Assembly (NCBI GenBank): GCA_019454045.1 | Contig: SKCR01006512.1 | Coordinates: forward strand, 62,001 to 126,000 | Origin: Zanthoxylum bungeanum | Taxonomy: Eukaryota; Streptophyta; Magnoliopsida; Sapindales; Rutaceae | Direction of reading: 5' to 3' | DNA: 64,000 nucleotides | Position numbers and translations under genes: made by a program | Part shown: piece after piece, positions 11,410-22,289 of the stretch | How positions within the stretch are numbered: position 1 is the stretch's first letter | Layout of the letters: each line of letters starts with the position of its first letter | Notes under the pieces: generated by a model | What the model was told of the DNA's origin: nothing | The model's input: the letters and a program-made list of their open reading frames with translations, nothing else | The model's database searches: none

Positions 11410-11973
11410 ATGGAAGAAGCTCTCACAAATCTTCGCAAGCAATTTCCTTCCCTCCCTCAAAAATCTCTGATGAAAGTCTACAAAGCTCGCTTGGAACGGA
11501 TGAGATTACTGATGATCAAAGGTATTCCTACTGACATTCGTTGGTTAATTGAAGCACGGGTCCGATTGGCAGGTGAGTCTTCTGACTCTTTTATTTCAAA
11601 TCTGTCTGGCTTAGGAAAGAGCACATATGCTAAAAAAAGAAGAGCCAAAAGAATGTGTGTTTGTTATAAATGTGCTCGCATGTTTTGTAATACTCGTTGT
11701 CGTTCTTTAGGAATGGTGTCCGATAACCGCAAAGATAAGATTAATTTCATTATGGATGGCTTGAGTAAGAAGTCTTTTGAGTATAAGTCTTTGGATGACA
11801 TATCTAAAACTCTTGAGACGCATCCCAGTGGATGTGTGTATCACGAGATTCATGTGTTATACGCACAATTCCAAAAGGAAAGACAACAGTTAAGTCTCAG
11901 GAATCTGACTCAAAAAGACCATGTTTGCCAATTTATAAGAAAATTGGATGGGAAGCTTGTCCTTGACGCATAG
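11410..11973 (+). CDS. Accessory protein with Cys4 motif, function unknown (copy 1)
   Basis: An open frame of 187 codons from the ATG of MEEALTNLRKQFPSLPQKSL. I do not recognise its family. It is basic, with a KKRRAKR patch at residues 75-81 followed by C85-x2-C88-x4-C93-x3-C97, which could bind zinc but is not the usual CCHC knuckle. A mixed-charge C-terminal half (LDDISKTLETHPSG, FQKERQQLSL) follows. The same frame is present in copy 2 with all four cysteines kept. It sits where Athila elements often have an env-like or extra frame, between the Gag-protease-integrase tail and LOG. Sequence before the ATG is T-rich and ends TTTGCAG, so it may be reached by splicing. Nucleic-acid binding is a guess from charge and cysteines. 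Confidence 0.65.
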   Translation: MEEALTNLRKQFPSLPQKSLMKVYKARLERMRLLMIKGIPTDIRWLIEARVRLAGESSDSFISNLSGLGKSTYAKKRRAKRMCVCYKCARMFCNTRCRSLGMVSDNRKDKINFIMDGLSKKSFEYKSLDDISKTLETHPSGCVYHEIHVLYAQFQKERQQLSLRNLTQKDHVCQFIRKLDGKLVLDA

Positions 11974-12167
11974 ACGTCAATCAAGCCGTTACTTTTCTTG
12001 TAAATATTATATCTCTTTGTCTTTTCTTAATAATTGTGATTTGTTGTGTTGTTTTTCTTTTGTTTTCTCCGACAGGATCCAGACCTTTTTGACTATAACG
12101 ATATTATTTCGCTACTAATCGTCCTCTGGAAGATACTTGTGCTATTTTTACTCACCCTTTTCAGGTA

Positions 12168-12176
12168 CTATAAATT
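12168..12176 (+). promoter_or_regulatory. TATA-like box upstream of the captured LOG
   Basis: CTATAAATT lies 60 to 70 bp before the LOG start codon and is kept in copy 2 with one or two changes. It is preceded by CCCTTTTCAG, a good 3' splice site, so the region could be a captured promoter/5' UTR or an acceptor for a spliced subgenomic mRNA. Confidence 0.35.
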
Positions 12177-12235
12177 CAGCCCGTCATTGCACTTTTGAAA
12201 GCATCCAGAGTTGAGAAAGAAATACATAAAAAAAA

Positions 12236-12889
12236 ATGAAAGTCACTTCAAAAAGACGAGTTGAAAACATCTGTGTGTTTTGCGGTAGTAGTGTTGGTGT
12301 TAAGCCACAATACGTAGAAGCAGCACAAGAATTGGGTCGAGTCTTAGCTGCAATAAGTATGCACTTAATATATGGCGGAGGCAATCTTGGACTTATGGGA
12401 ATCGTTTCAAAGGCCGTACAGGAAGGAGGCAGTCATGTTTTGGGAATCATCCCAAAACCCTTGGCAAAAGCAAATCTTATTGAACCATCAAACGGAGAGG
12501 AACTGATCGTGCCAGGTATGTCTGAACGACTGGTAGAAATGATTAACCGAGCTGATGCTTTTACTGCTTTGCCAGATGGCTTGGGCACATTGGAGGAAAT
12601 TTTTATAGTGCTATCTTGGGCGAACCTGAACATACACCAGAAACCAATTGGGCTGTTTAACATTGATGGATTTTATGATTTTATTTGTGTATTTCTTGAT
12701 GATGCTCGGAGAAATGGGCTCGTGTCAAAACCTATGAAAGAACTACTCTTTACTGCCAGAACTGCTCCGGATCTAATAGACCAACTCTTAGCCTATGAAC
12801 CACAAGTTGACCCTATCCTTTCAAAGATAAATTGGTCCGAAAACGATCGTGGTAAGAGGCGTCTTGTTAATCTGGATCTTAACCTTTAA
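12236..12889 (+). CDS. LOG-like: LOG-type cytokinin riboside 5'-monophosphate phosphoribohydrolase, captured by retrotransposon
   Basis: 217 residues, intronless, start ATG after an A-rich leader. LOG enzymes release active cytokinin bases from their riboside monophosphates. Visible family features: ICVFCGSS (12-19), YGGGNLGLMG (46-55), VLGIIPKPL (68-76), the MSERLVEM block with R98 (family M-x2-RK-x2-M; here K is Leu), the P-x-G-x-GT-x2-E block at 113-121 with E121, and IHQKPIGLFNIDGFY (133-147). The length fits the family. The first Gly of PGG is Asp (PDGLGTLEE), whereas copy 2 has PGG, so activity is doubtful. It lies inside the Athila-derived element, far from any host exon. Plant LOG genes normally have several introns, so capture from a processed transcript is likely. 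Leu instead of the Tyr of PGGYGT and Leu instead of Lys after R98 suggest the donor may not be a canonical plant LOG. Confidence 0.85.
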   Translation: MKVTSKRRVENICVFCGSSVGVKPQYVEAAQELGRVLAAISMHLIYGGGNLGLMGIVSKAVQEGGSHVLGIIPKPLAKANLIEPSNGEELIVPGMSERLVEMINRADAFTALPDGLGTLEEIFIVLSWANLNIHQKPIGLFNIDGFYDFICVFLDDARRNGLVSKPMKELLFTARTAPDLIDQLLAYEPQVDPILSKINWSENDRGKRRLVNLDLNL

Positions 12890-14209
12890 TTTCTTGTAGA
12901 ATTTCAGCTAACCAAATATTACCTTCTAAACTATTCTTCTACTGTTTAAGACATTGGGGACAATGTCTCATTTAGGTTTGGGGGAGGGAATTAGTTGATT
13001 AGTACCTTGTTTTTAGTTTGTGTGTTATTTTTATTTTTAGTCCAAATTTTTTTGAAAAATATAAAAAAATTGAAATTTTTTCAAAAATTACAAAAATATT
13101 TTACGTTTTTTTGTTTTTATTTTGACTAAAATGGTGAAAGTGGTAAGAGATAGCTGAGTAAGGAGTTTCCACTCCTGAGACGTATCTCAAGCCTATTTTC
13201 GAAATAAGTTAATTTTTGTTTATTTCCTTTTGAATTATTTAATTTGTGAATTCTCCATAAAACGGACTAAAATGAATCTTCATATGCTCAGTTGACAGGT
13301 ATTATCAACATATATAGTAACATACGGACATGAGCTAAAATTGAAAAGTTTGTAATATTCAGTGCTCTAGTTTAATTGGAGGAAGCATCTCAAAAAGCAG
13401 TGGAGTAAAAAAAAACGTTTGAGATATGAGTTATTAAGTCTGTAAGGGTGTTTAAACACCTAGTGCCCTAAAACCAACTGGTTTGGGAGTCACTGGCCCA
13501 AAGCTCGTTACATGGATCAAAGATGCTGCAAAAATTTATATATTTGAAGTCTGAGTAATTAAGTCCGTAGGGGTGTTTTAACACCTAGTGCCCTAAAGCC
13601 AACTGGTTTGGGAGCCACCGACCCAACACTCGCTACATAGATGGAAGATATTGTATATAAATAAAAAATAGAGAAAAATCAAAGAAAAAAATCAGAAAAA
13701 TCAGAAAAATTATTTCATTGCTGCAAAAAGGTGTGAATTTCGATAAACCTTTAGGACAAAAATATCACTTTCTTATCGACTGCACTTGTGACTATTGTGG
13801 GCAAAAATGAGTTGATTAATATTTTGTTGGCTGTGTATATGAAGAATGGTAAAAATAATCGGAGAATTTACTTATTCAGTAATTTAGAAAGAAACAAAAC
13901 AACTAGTAACTTGGAGTAGAAGTTTCACCTGATTAGTCATTAACATCTTTATTCTCTTTTCGTTTGTCTTTTTGCTTTTGTGTGCATTAGTTTCACTATC
14001 TTTTTACTTTTGTAAAATATTTGTGGGTATCATTGCTGTAAACCCTCACGAGACTACAACCCGTCCACTAGGGACACCTAGGGGTTTAAAGGCTTGTTGC
14101 ATACGCTAAATGCAACCGTGATCCCTACGAAAGTGGCTTAGTTAAATTTATTATGTTATTTTATTCTGTGTTTTGCTCGAGGACTAGCAAAATGTTAGGT
14201 TTGGGAGTG
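12890..14209 (+). other. 3' non-coding region of Athila-LOG copy 1
   Basis: No coding frame. Contains an internal polypurine-like TTTGGGGGAGGGAA near 12980, as often seen in Athila elements. A direct duplication of about 120 bp (roughly 13428-13545 and 13551-13660) shares a GTGTTTnAACACCTAGTGCCC core. The polypurine tract GGTTTGGGAGTG sits directly before the 3' LTR at 14210. Nothing else recognised. Confidence 0.7.
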
Positions 14210-16406
14210 TGATGAGTGGTAAATCTATCACTATTTCTCACTCATTTAACCTAATATTTTGTATAGTTTCTTGAGTTTTGTGAATATTTTGATGTGTTTT
14301 GTGTTATTTTGTAGATAAATAAAGTTTCAGGACATTCTGGAGGTGATTTGGGCCAAAACAGTGAAAATTGGACGAAAATGGTATTTTGGTAATTTCCCGC
14401 GTCGCGACGCCAAGATCTTCAGCGTCGCGACGACTAACATGCGCCGAACAGTGCTAACGTGCATCGGGTCCACAAATCATAATCTGAGAAAAGTTTGACT
14501 TTGCTAACGTGCGTCGTGCCACGTGTCACCATCTCAGCCGATCTGCTAACATGCGTCGTGCCACGTGTCAGCATCCTACGGTGCCGACAGTCACCATCGC
14601 CACGTGTGCCACGTGTCACTCCACGTCATCATCCACATCACCAGGTTGACCGAGTCAACATGCCAGCTCACCGCCACGTCATCATCAGCCAATCAGGAAG
14701 TGCCACGTGTCGCAATTATATGGTGCCGACAGTCCCTTTCCCATGTGTCGCCACGTCACCGCCACGTCAGCATCAATTATTGGCTATCTAATCCTTATCT
14801 GACACGTGGCGGATAAGAATCTAGCCGACCAATCAGAAGTCGCCATGTGTCACAATAATTGAGTCCCAACCACTCTGCCACGTGTCACCTTATCACCTTA
14901 TCAAGAATCTGCAACCGACGAACCACAGCGTGCCACGTCGACATAACTGGCGTCGCGACGCGAGCTGGGCGTCGCGACGCGCGACCCCTACTGACCCCTA
15001 TAAATAGAGCACGGAATTCAGTTTCAGTTGTATCACTCTCTCTCATCTCTTTGATGTAAATAGGAGTTTCTCTCTCTACTTTCTTTTAATTTTTAGTTTT
15101 TAGTTTTTAGTTTTGAATTAATTTTAATTACGTTTTGTAATAATAGTAATTTATTTTTTTACTTTTTACAGTTTTTACTATTACCATGAGGAGGTAACTT
15201 CCCCAGCTAGGGTGAAAGGTAATTCTTTTACTATTGCTATTTAGATTAATCTCCCTTAAATATAATATATTCACTATTTAAAATATTGACTTAAAAAGGA
15301 TACCGCCAGATTGGTCGGTTGGTAATTCATTTTAATCTGGTTTAAACCTGACTAATCAAGGATACCGCCAGATTGGTCGGTTGGTAATTAAACTTCTTAC
15401 CGCCTATATGGCAGGTTCATGGACAAATCTTTTTACCGCCTTAATGGCTGGTTGGACTTAATTTGACTTAATCATGATACCGCCTATATGGCTGGTTGGT
15501 AATGTTATCACAAGTTTATATATTATATTATGGGAGATATCTAAATTAGTAGTAGTGTAAAGTAATTCCTTTTACCTTAGCATTTTATTTTATTGTAATT
15601 TACTTTTCAGTATTTACTTTACCGCATTTTTACTTTATGTCTTTTATTTTCAAGTTTTACTAACCCTAGTTATGTGTTGTAACTAAATTAGTTATATGGG
15701 ATTGTGATGACTTTTAAATTCACCGGTTTATAAGGGGTTATTTTATAGTTTGGGTAATTTAAAGGTTTACTTATTAAGTCTTAAGCTTAATGCTTCTTGT
15801 TGTTTTATCACCAATAAGATTGATGTGGTAAATCTCTAAAATGAACTAGACATAGGGATTTTAGGTTTCAGCCTTAGACTTAATAGCCCACGATCTTCAT
15901 TGAGGATAGATAACCTTTAATAGATTTCCTTACAGGATAGACATATACATGTCGGCGGGGGGGTAGCCATAATTGGAACTTAAACTTAATGAATCCAGAT
16001 AATTTGGTTGACATAGACATATGGTTCAATTGGGTTAAACTGGGTATTTGCGTCTGACCATCGACAGAGGCTTTTGCATAATTTAGTATTCCAGGTTAGT
16101 AAACTGATTTATTACACAAACATAAAATAATCACTTCATCTTTTAAATGATATTGGAAGAAATCACAACCCTAGATAGTTTTTAATATTGAATTTTCTTA
16201 AATCTACTTTCGAATAATTTTATTTACTTGTTTTTAAATTTAGAATCGTCACCATTTCAAATCAATCAAACAACTTGTTAGATATTAGTAATCATTTGAC
16301 CTCATAAAATTAATAGTTTAGATATTAAGTCCTCGTGGGATCGATATTTTTATACTACTTGAACGATACGTGCGCTTGCGTTATACGTGTGTGTTTAATC
16401 CGGTCA
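14210..16406 (+). repeat. 3' LTR of Athila-LOG copy 1
   Basis: 2197 bp, direct repeat of 6253-8438, with the same G-box array (about 14519-14890), TATA box (14998-15007) and GCGTCGCGACGC palindromes. It ends CCGGTCA and is followed by the target duplication CGTAT at 16407-16411. Confidence 0.93.
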
Positions 16407-17363
16407 CGTATGGAACAATTATTCCATTTGTTGCCAACTTTCTACAGAGCTGGGTTGTAGGCTGACATACCAAAGAGAAAGCCACTTCTGTCAGTGAGCC
16501 ATGGAACAACCTCAACTTATGGAAATTGGTGACTTCTCCACACTGAAGGGTAAATCGCCCTATGTGTTCCATGGTAGAAACTTCCCCAGACCCCGTAAAC
16601 AGAGAAAAATCTTGTATTTTGTAATTTATAGGCCACGGGTATGCCACGTCGATCAATCTGGATATGGCTTTCGATACCTTGGCCGAATTGACCGTACTCC
16701 CATACCGAATTGATTTTGAAGGATCTCGGTCATTTGTTCTCTCAACATATCATTGCCATTAAATAACATCGCTATGGGTGGCGGTTGTGGTCATCTCACA
16801 AGTGGGACATAATCGTGATTTTGTCATTGAGAAGCCTAGAGACCTTGGGGCAACGCCACTTCATGTTGTGCCATATTTGGCCCTTGGTGTATGTTTGGCC
16901 CTAGATATAGGCCATTATCCCTAGGATTTATTCCTCCCCTGTAAGTCGTAGGGACAATGATCCCTTTTGGGGGATATTGCTCGGACCCGCCTCCTGACTG
17001 TTTGGTGCAGGGGGAGGTGTAGCCCAATGCAGGGTTGTCCCCCCTGTTTACACATTTGGCCATCAATTCATTTAATGAGCTTAAGTGTTTGGCCATATTT
17101 TTATAATGTGAGTTACTAGTCGAAGTAAACTTATCCATGATATGAGCATTTTGAAGCATGACCTACTCGACAACATCCTGTGTGAATTCACCGAACAATG
17201 CACGAACCGTATTGGGGTTGAGCTCTCGCATAGATTCATATCGACTAGCGTCCACTAGACCCTCGAAGTGACCCACTACGGCTGGAACGTGGGGCTGGTT
17301 GGTTTGCTCCAGTCCTCCTTCCTCCGTACTTGAGCCAGTTTGAGTGTTTCTTTTCGGAGGCAT
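16407..17363 (-). pseudogene. Tat-like Gag, N-terminal part
   Basis: Starts at the ATG of MPPKRNTQTGSSTEEGG (17363), 15 bp after the PBS region, and reads through VGHFEGLVDASRYESM and FGEFTQDVVE to a stop near 17163. It continues in frame blocks (MLQNAHIMDKFTSTSNSHYK and others) and then a weakly preserved region up to the Athila insertion point. Stops separate the blocks. The remaining Gag is at 5185-6252. Confidence 0.65.
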
Positions 17364-17377
17364 CTCCACTTCTTACA

Positions 17378-17401
17378 CCAAGTTTCTCACTGTGGTCGCC
17401 A
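17378..17401 (-). other. Primer binding site of the Tat-like element
   Basis: On the minus strand TGGCGACCACAGTGAGAAAC lies a few bases after the LTR end, starting with TGG as expected for a tRNA 3' CCA. It is compatible with a tRNA-Arg primer as reported for Ogre/Tat elements, but the tRNA identity is from memory. Confidence 0.55.
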
Positions 17402-17407
17402 AAAAAC

Positions 17408-17979
17408 TGTTTGCGCAATTTTTCTACGCGTGAAGAAAGAGAAACGTGTAAGGTCCAAACCTCCTGAGACAAAGCTCCAGCAATGGGTGTTTGATTAAGT
17501 GAAAATAAGCCTCCAAGGGGCGCAAGCACACAAATTACAGTCTTAAGGACTATGAAACTAAGAAATAAAAAAAATAAAAATATGATCGTTTGAGTCTTCA
17601 TTTGATCAGGGCCTTTAAATCTTCGCATGAGTGAGCCTTTTATAGTGGATTTTGTAAACAGCTTGGACGGTTTCAGCTCATAACTTCCTTGCAACTCCTG
17701 GGTCATGTTTCCAATCGTTGAGTTGTGCGCCATAACTGCCTGATCGTGGGGAAAACTGCCTAACTGCTGTAGTCGTGGGATCATGTGTTTGATCGGTCTG
17801 AGTCCTCTGTCGTTCTAATTGTTGTGTCCTTTGGTGATTGTTCTGATCGCTCTTCCCTTCGTCGTTCATGACTGCTCTGATCGTTCTTCCCCTCGTCGCC
17901 CTTCTTGTCTTTGTCTTTTCCTCCTTTGTTCCTTTGCTTTAGGGCGATTTTGCTCTAGGGTGACTTTCTTCTATCAACA
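17408..17979 (-). repeat. 5' LTR of the Tat-like element
   Basis: 572 bp between TGTTTGCGC (17408) and CTATCAACA (17979) on the plus strand, so TG...CA in both orientations. A minus-strand TATA box CTATAAAAGG lies at 17645-17636. The inner edge adjoins the PBS. The partner LTR is not in the window, so the outer edge is only inferred. Confidence 0.6.
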
Positions 17980-18850
17980 AAAACTAATTAAATTTGATTG
18001 ATTTTCTTAATGGCTAGTAATTTTATTCAACAGATTACTATGAATTAAGATTTTGGATAATCAATTTGATCCATTTTGATAAAATCCAATTGAAATAGTA
18101 AATGTTAGTAAAATTTGTGCTAAAACATATATGAGTTTAATATTATTTATAGGTTAAAAAAAGTTGTTAAGAATTATGACTATTATCTATATCATTTTAA
18201 TACATTATTATTATTAGTAACACCAACACCACCAAAAATAAAGAGAGATAAAAAAAGATTTGGATAGAGAAAAGTGTTATTCAATATTAAAGAGTGTGAA
18301 TAAAAATCTAATTTGAAGAATCTAATTTGATATTTATTTTAAATAAATTTTGATGACATGGCTCATCATTTAAATAAAAAAAATATATATAAATAGTATT
18401 TTTGGAGTTGTAATTGCATGAGAAATATGCCTTTCATGTGTCCTTATGTGATACTTGTAGCCTTGTAGGGTCCCAAGTGAATCTTCCATCTACATCCTCT
18501 TATTTTTTTTTTTATCTCTAAGAGTTGGGACAGATATACAAACGCAGTGTGTGCTTTTTACAATTAAAGTAAGCACTCCCCGGGTAGTCCCACAAACACG
18601 TAGGACTTTATGCATTGCCTCTACTGGTTTGATTTGGCAATGTACATAAAGTTCAACGTTTAAGTTACTCAATATCAGAAGCAAAAAAAAAATAATAATA
18701 ATAAATAAATAAATAAAAGTTAAAAAGTAACTCAAATTTTGACTTTTAAGAACAAAACTGAGAGCTTTATTTTGCTGTTTTTTTTTCCCTTGCCTTCACT
18801 TTGGGGGAAGGAATTAAGTCTCTTGTTTTGCAGCAGGATATATAACAATG
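17980..18850. other. AT-rich intergenic DNA
   Basis: No gene seen. Contains a simple AAT/AAAT run near 18686-18720 and homopolymer stretches. Confidence 0.6.
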
Positions 18851-19756
18851 CAGTGGCGGAGCCATGTTGGGCCTAGTGGGGCAGATGTCCCTATTGGACC
18901 TACTAATTTTTTATTTTATTTTTTTATAAATTATATATATATATTTTAGAAAATATAAATAATTAAACAACACTTATAAATATATTATTTGTTAATTTTT
19001 TGAGTTGTATTTTTTAATATAATATGTAGGCCCAAGCCCAAATTAGTTAAAAAAAATTCCAATACACTTTTGCATCAATCTTATTTCTTAAACATATCTA
19101 AAATAATTATATTTAATTTGTATGTGTATAGATAATTGACTATTTTTCATTTTAAATCCACTCATTTATGTGTTTTTCCATTTGCAAAAGAATATGAATT
19201 CCATTACATTTAAATAAAAATAAAAAAAAAATATGTTTATACTTATGTTTGACTATTGATCTTTTAATTTATTGATATATTTGTAGTGATTTTTTTACTA
19301 ATTCACGTTGTGTATAGTGTTATATATAAAATATTCACATATTAATATAAAAATATTTATTTTGTATATATTTATTTTTTATTTATAGTTGTTCAAAACA
19401 AAAATATTGCGTTTTAGCACTGGGCTTTTAATAATTTAATTTAAAAAGTTATTAAATCTACAATAAATTAACGGAAATTTAGTATATAATATACTATATA
19501 AACTTAAAATACATAATTTTAAAAATAAAATTTTACTTAAATTCTTAGGGTAAATTGGTTTTTTTTTTTTAAATTATTAATAAAAATATAATTCTGAAAA
19601 TTTTGGGTTAATTTATAAATTTAGAAACTATGGGCTACTTCATAATTTTCAAAAATATATGGATCATCTTACAATTTCAAAAATATATATGAAATTATAT
19701 ATTATTTTGATAAGAAAAAATTTAGTTCCCACTGAAATTTCTGGATGGTAGCAATG
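18851..19756. mobile_element. Probable non-autonomous DNA transposon with degraded TIRs
   Basis: Left end CAGTGGCGGAGCCA and a degenerate inverted counterpart at the right (CTGAAATTTCTGGATGG...CAATG). The CAGTGGCGGAGCCA word is widespread at the ends of plant non-autonomous elements. The interior is about 80 per cent AT with no coding frame. No clear TSD, so superfamily and exact ends are uncertain. Confidence 0.45.
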
Positions 19757-20560
19757 GAGCTATAAGTTTAAACCCAAAACTGGGTCATGCCCATAACCAT
19801 GGACTTCAAATTTAGTACACGTGGGTGAGAATGTTGACGAAAATTGTAACACTGGTGGAGCAGAGATTTTATTTTATTCTTTTTGAAAACAATGGTGTCA
19901 TTGGATCTAGAAATTTCAAGTTAAAAGTGTTGACGAAAAATTCAAATGAAATATTGGGGAAGAAATCTCAGTTGTGATCCACCGAAGACTTTGATATATA
20001 GTGAAATGATAAAAATATATTTTTGTTAAGGTGGTTTGAATATATTTAATGCAGATTTTTAAGTAATCCAATGAGAAAATAAAAATAAATGGTGTTGTCA
20101 TATATGTCAAGCGAGAAAGGGGGAGACCTATGTTAAGTTTCATAAAGTTTGATGAATCAATTATCTCAAATAAAACACTATGACATTAAATGATTCATGT
20201 AACTGATCCCACATAATGGGTAAAGGCTTTGTTTGGTTATAATTTTAAATTGTTTGATTAATGAAAAAATTGATTTAAAAAAAGAGTTTTACAAAAAATA
20301 AATTTTTAAATTTTTCCTCACAAAAAAAATATATATTAAAAACTAAGAAAATATACTTACATAATATCATCTATGAACCATTATTTATTTAGTTCACTTT
20401 TTAATAACAGCACCAACTCAAATCCCCTCCGGGAGACAATTCTACAAGTCCAAAAGCTCCGCCACCCACCCCTTCTTTGTTCCTTTAGCCCACATTTATT
20501 TTCTTTTTCTTTTTCTCCTTTAAATTTTGCCGCCTTCTACCATTCATCTTTATATGCTAC
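19757..20560. other. AT-rich intergenic DNA
   Basis: No gene or clear repeat recognised. Short open frames have no conserved features. Confidence 0.5.
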
Positions 20561-21425
20561 CAAGGTTACGGTTTAGAACCGAAATCGAATTGAAAGAAAT
20601 AAAAAAGCTCCTGTTCCAATTTGAGATTCAGAACCAACTTCTTTCGGTTCAACTAGGATTCCACCCTAACCGAATCAGAAGAACCGAATGATTGCAACGG
20701 TTACAATCGTAACCGCGGGAACCGTAAGGTTCCAATAGTATAATCGAAACCTTACAGTTTATTTGAATTGTAAGGTTCCATTGATTCCAACTGGAACCGT
20801 ACGGTTCTGGTTGGAACTGGCACATGGCTTCTTGTCAATTTTGTTTATTTTTTGTTAAATCTCTAAATTACTCTTAATAATATTAATAAAACGGTAAATT
20901 TTGTGAATAATTTAGGCATCACAAAATTAACATAAAAAACTACAAAATATGGATCATATTTCATTTTTTATACACACCAACAATTACTATCATTCTCTAT
21001 ATTCTTTTAAATCTCTCAAATATTCTCCAATTTTATTAAAATCTTCAATTCTCTAATTGTTTTAATTTTGCAATTCTCCAATATTTAGAAAAAAAAAATG
21101 TCATCATCTGACAACACTAAGATGATAAGTAGCTAGTTTAGGTTTTTATAAATTTAAGTTCAAACTCTTTATTCTATTTTTAATTTAAGTTTTTAAATTA
21201 ATGTAAGAAAATTCAAATTAATTATTTTTTATTTTATTAGATTGTAATGTCTCATGGTGAATTTTTAAAAATTAATTTACATTTTATTTTTTAATTAAAA
21301 TTAAAATTTGTCCACAATCTTGTGAAACAGTAAACAAATCGATTTGACTACGGTTCTATAAGTATGGAACCGTAAACCGAACGATTAGATTTCGATCGGA
21401 ATCGAAACCGAACCGTTTGTCAAGT
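20561..21425. mobile_element. hAT-like non-autonomous remnant (tentative)
   Basis: Both edges (about 20561-20825 and 21325-21425) are packed with GGAACCG, GGTTCCA and AACCGAA words in both orientations around an AT-rich core. Dense GGTTCC/GGAACC subterminal motifs are common in plant hAT elements. Terminal repeats and TSD are not clear. Confidence 0.35.
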
Positions 21426-22289
21426 CTATTCATTTTCAATGTCTTGTGTTCTTCTCTCTCTTGATTTTTTGTTTTTTTAGCATCTAGAGTTTGAATCAGT
21501 GGTTTCACCATGTGTGGTGATTGTTTTTCATCACATCTTTGATTTGTTTTGTTTGTTTTTTTTCCATGCAGGAATATTAGATTTTAAAACCGGTACATGA
21601 TGGGCTACATAAACATTTAACATAGTCTTAGGCCCATTGAGGTGAGGGAATGATACAACTTTGAACAATTCTAAATTACTGGGTAAATATGATTCTCTCT
21701 TATAATTGACCACCATTATTATTACCCATTACCACCAAATTCATCACTACCACCGCCGCCTATTTTCAACACCATTTAATCCATCTGTTTTTTTTTTTTT
21801 TTTTCTTCTTCTTCTTCTTCTTCTTCTTCTTCTTTCTTTCTTTCTTTCTTTCCATTTAACAAAGAGAATCCATAAATATTTAGGCTTTTCTCCAAGGCTC
21901 AAAAACCTTATCAATTTACGAAGCCGTATGTGTGCATGCCTTGACAGTGGGATGGGCTTCGAGATAATCCACGAGCCATCATAGGACCTCTATCGGACAT
22001 TAAGCATAAAATGAGAAGCTATCATCCACTCGCAATTGAACCTCACTTTTGTAGCATGAAAATACAGCTATGTAACAAAACTGCATGATCGACATATTCT
22101 CCATACGACAAAATGGATGGCAATCGACTTCATGCTACATGGCCCGTCTCTCCTATGCTACTTAGAGTGATAATCAACTCCTCCGGATTAAGTCAAAGAA
22201 TGAAGAACTTTCATGTACCTCCTTTTCCACTCGACCAACCTTTATCAGGTTAGTAGTATGGAAATTCTCTGTAACTTTTATCAAAGTTC
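21426..22289. other. Intergenic DNA with a pyrimidine microsatellite
   Basis: A T tract followed by about ten CTT and then five CTTT units occupies roughly 21787-21852. No gene seen in the rest. The part from about 22000 may belong to the U3 of the old LTR that contains the tandem array downstream. Confidence 0.6.

Larger units (their letters stand above)
6253..16406 (+). mobile_element. Athila-derived non-autonomous LTR retrotransposon carrying LOG (copy 1)
   Basis: 10,154 bp bounded by direct LTRs (6253-8438 and 14210-16406), TG...CA termini, and a perfect 5-bp target duplication CGTAT (6248-6252 and 16407-16411). Contents in order are PBS for tRNA-Asp, gag-protease, integrase C-terminal tail, an accessory Cys4 frame, an intronless LOG gene, a long 3' non-coding region and a polypurine tract. 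RT, RNase H and the integrase core are absent, so it needs helper enzymes. It is inserted in the gag of the Tat-like element. The LTRs differ by small indels and a few per cent substitutions. Confidence 0.93.
1334..17979 (-). mobile_element. Tat-like Ty3/gypsy retrotransposon, degenerate, interrupted by nested insertions
   Basis: Minus-strand order is 5' LTR (17979-17408), PBS, gag (17363-16407 and 6252-5185), protease linker, partial RT, RNase H, a second archaeal-type RNase H, then integrase (2425-1334). An extra RNase H between the RT-RNase H block and integrase is characteristic of plant Tat/Ogre elements. The body is split by the Athila-derived insertion at 6253-16406 and cut at its 3' end by the foreign LTR at 1-1333. 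Many stops, frameshifts and a large RT deletion show it is dead. Confidence 0.8.

Noticed and set aside
12236..12889. LOG as an ordinary host gene
   Set aside because: It lies between the pol remnant and 3' LTR of a TSD-bounded element, lacks introns, and the same arrangement recurs in copy 2.
20373..20576. Small open frame near 20.4 kb
   Set aside because: Low-complexity Phe/Ser composition, no recognisable domain, no promoter or splice context.
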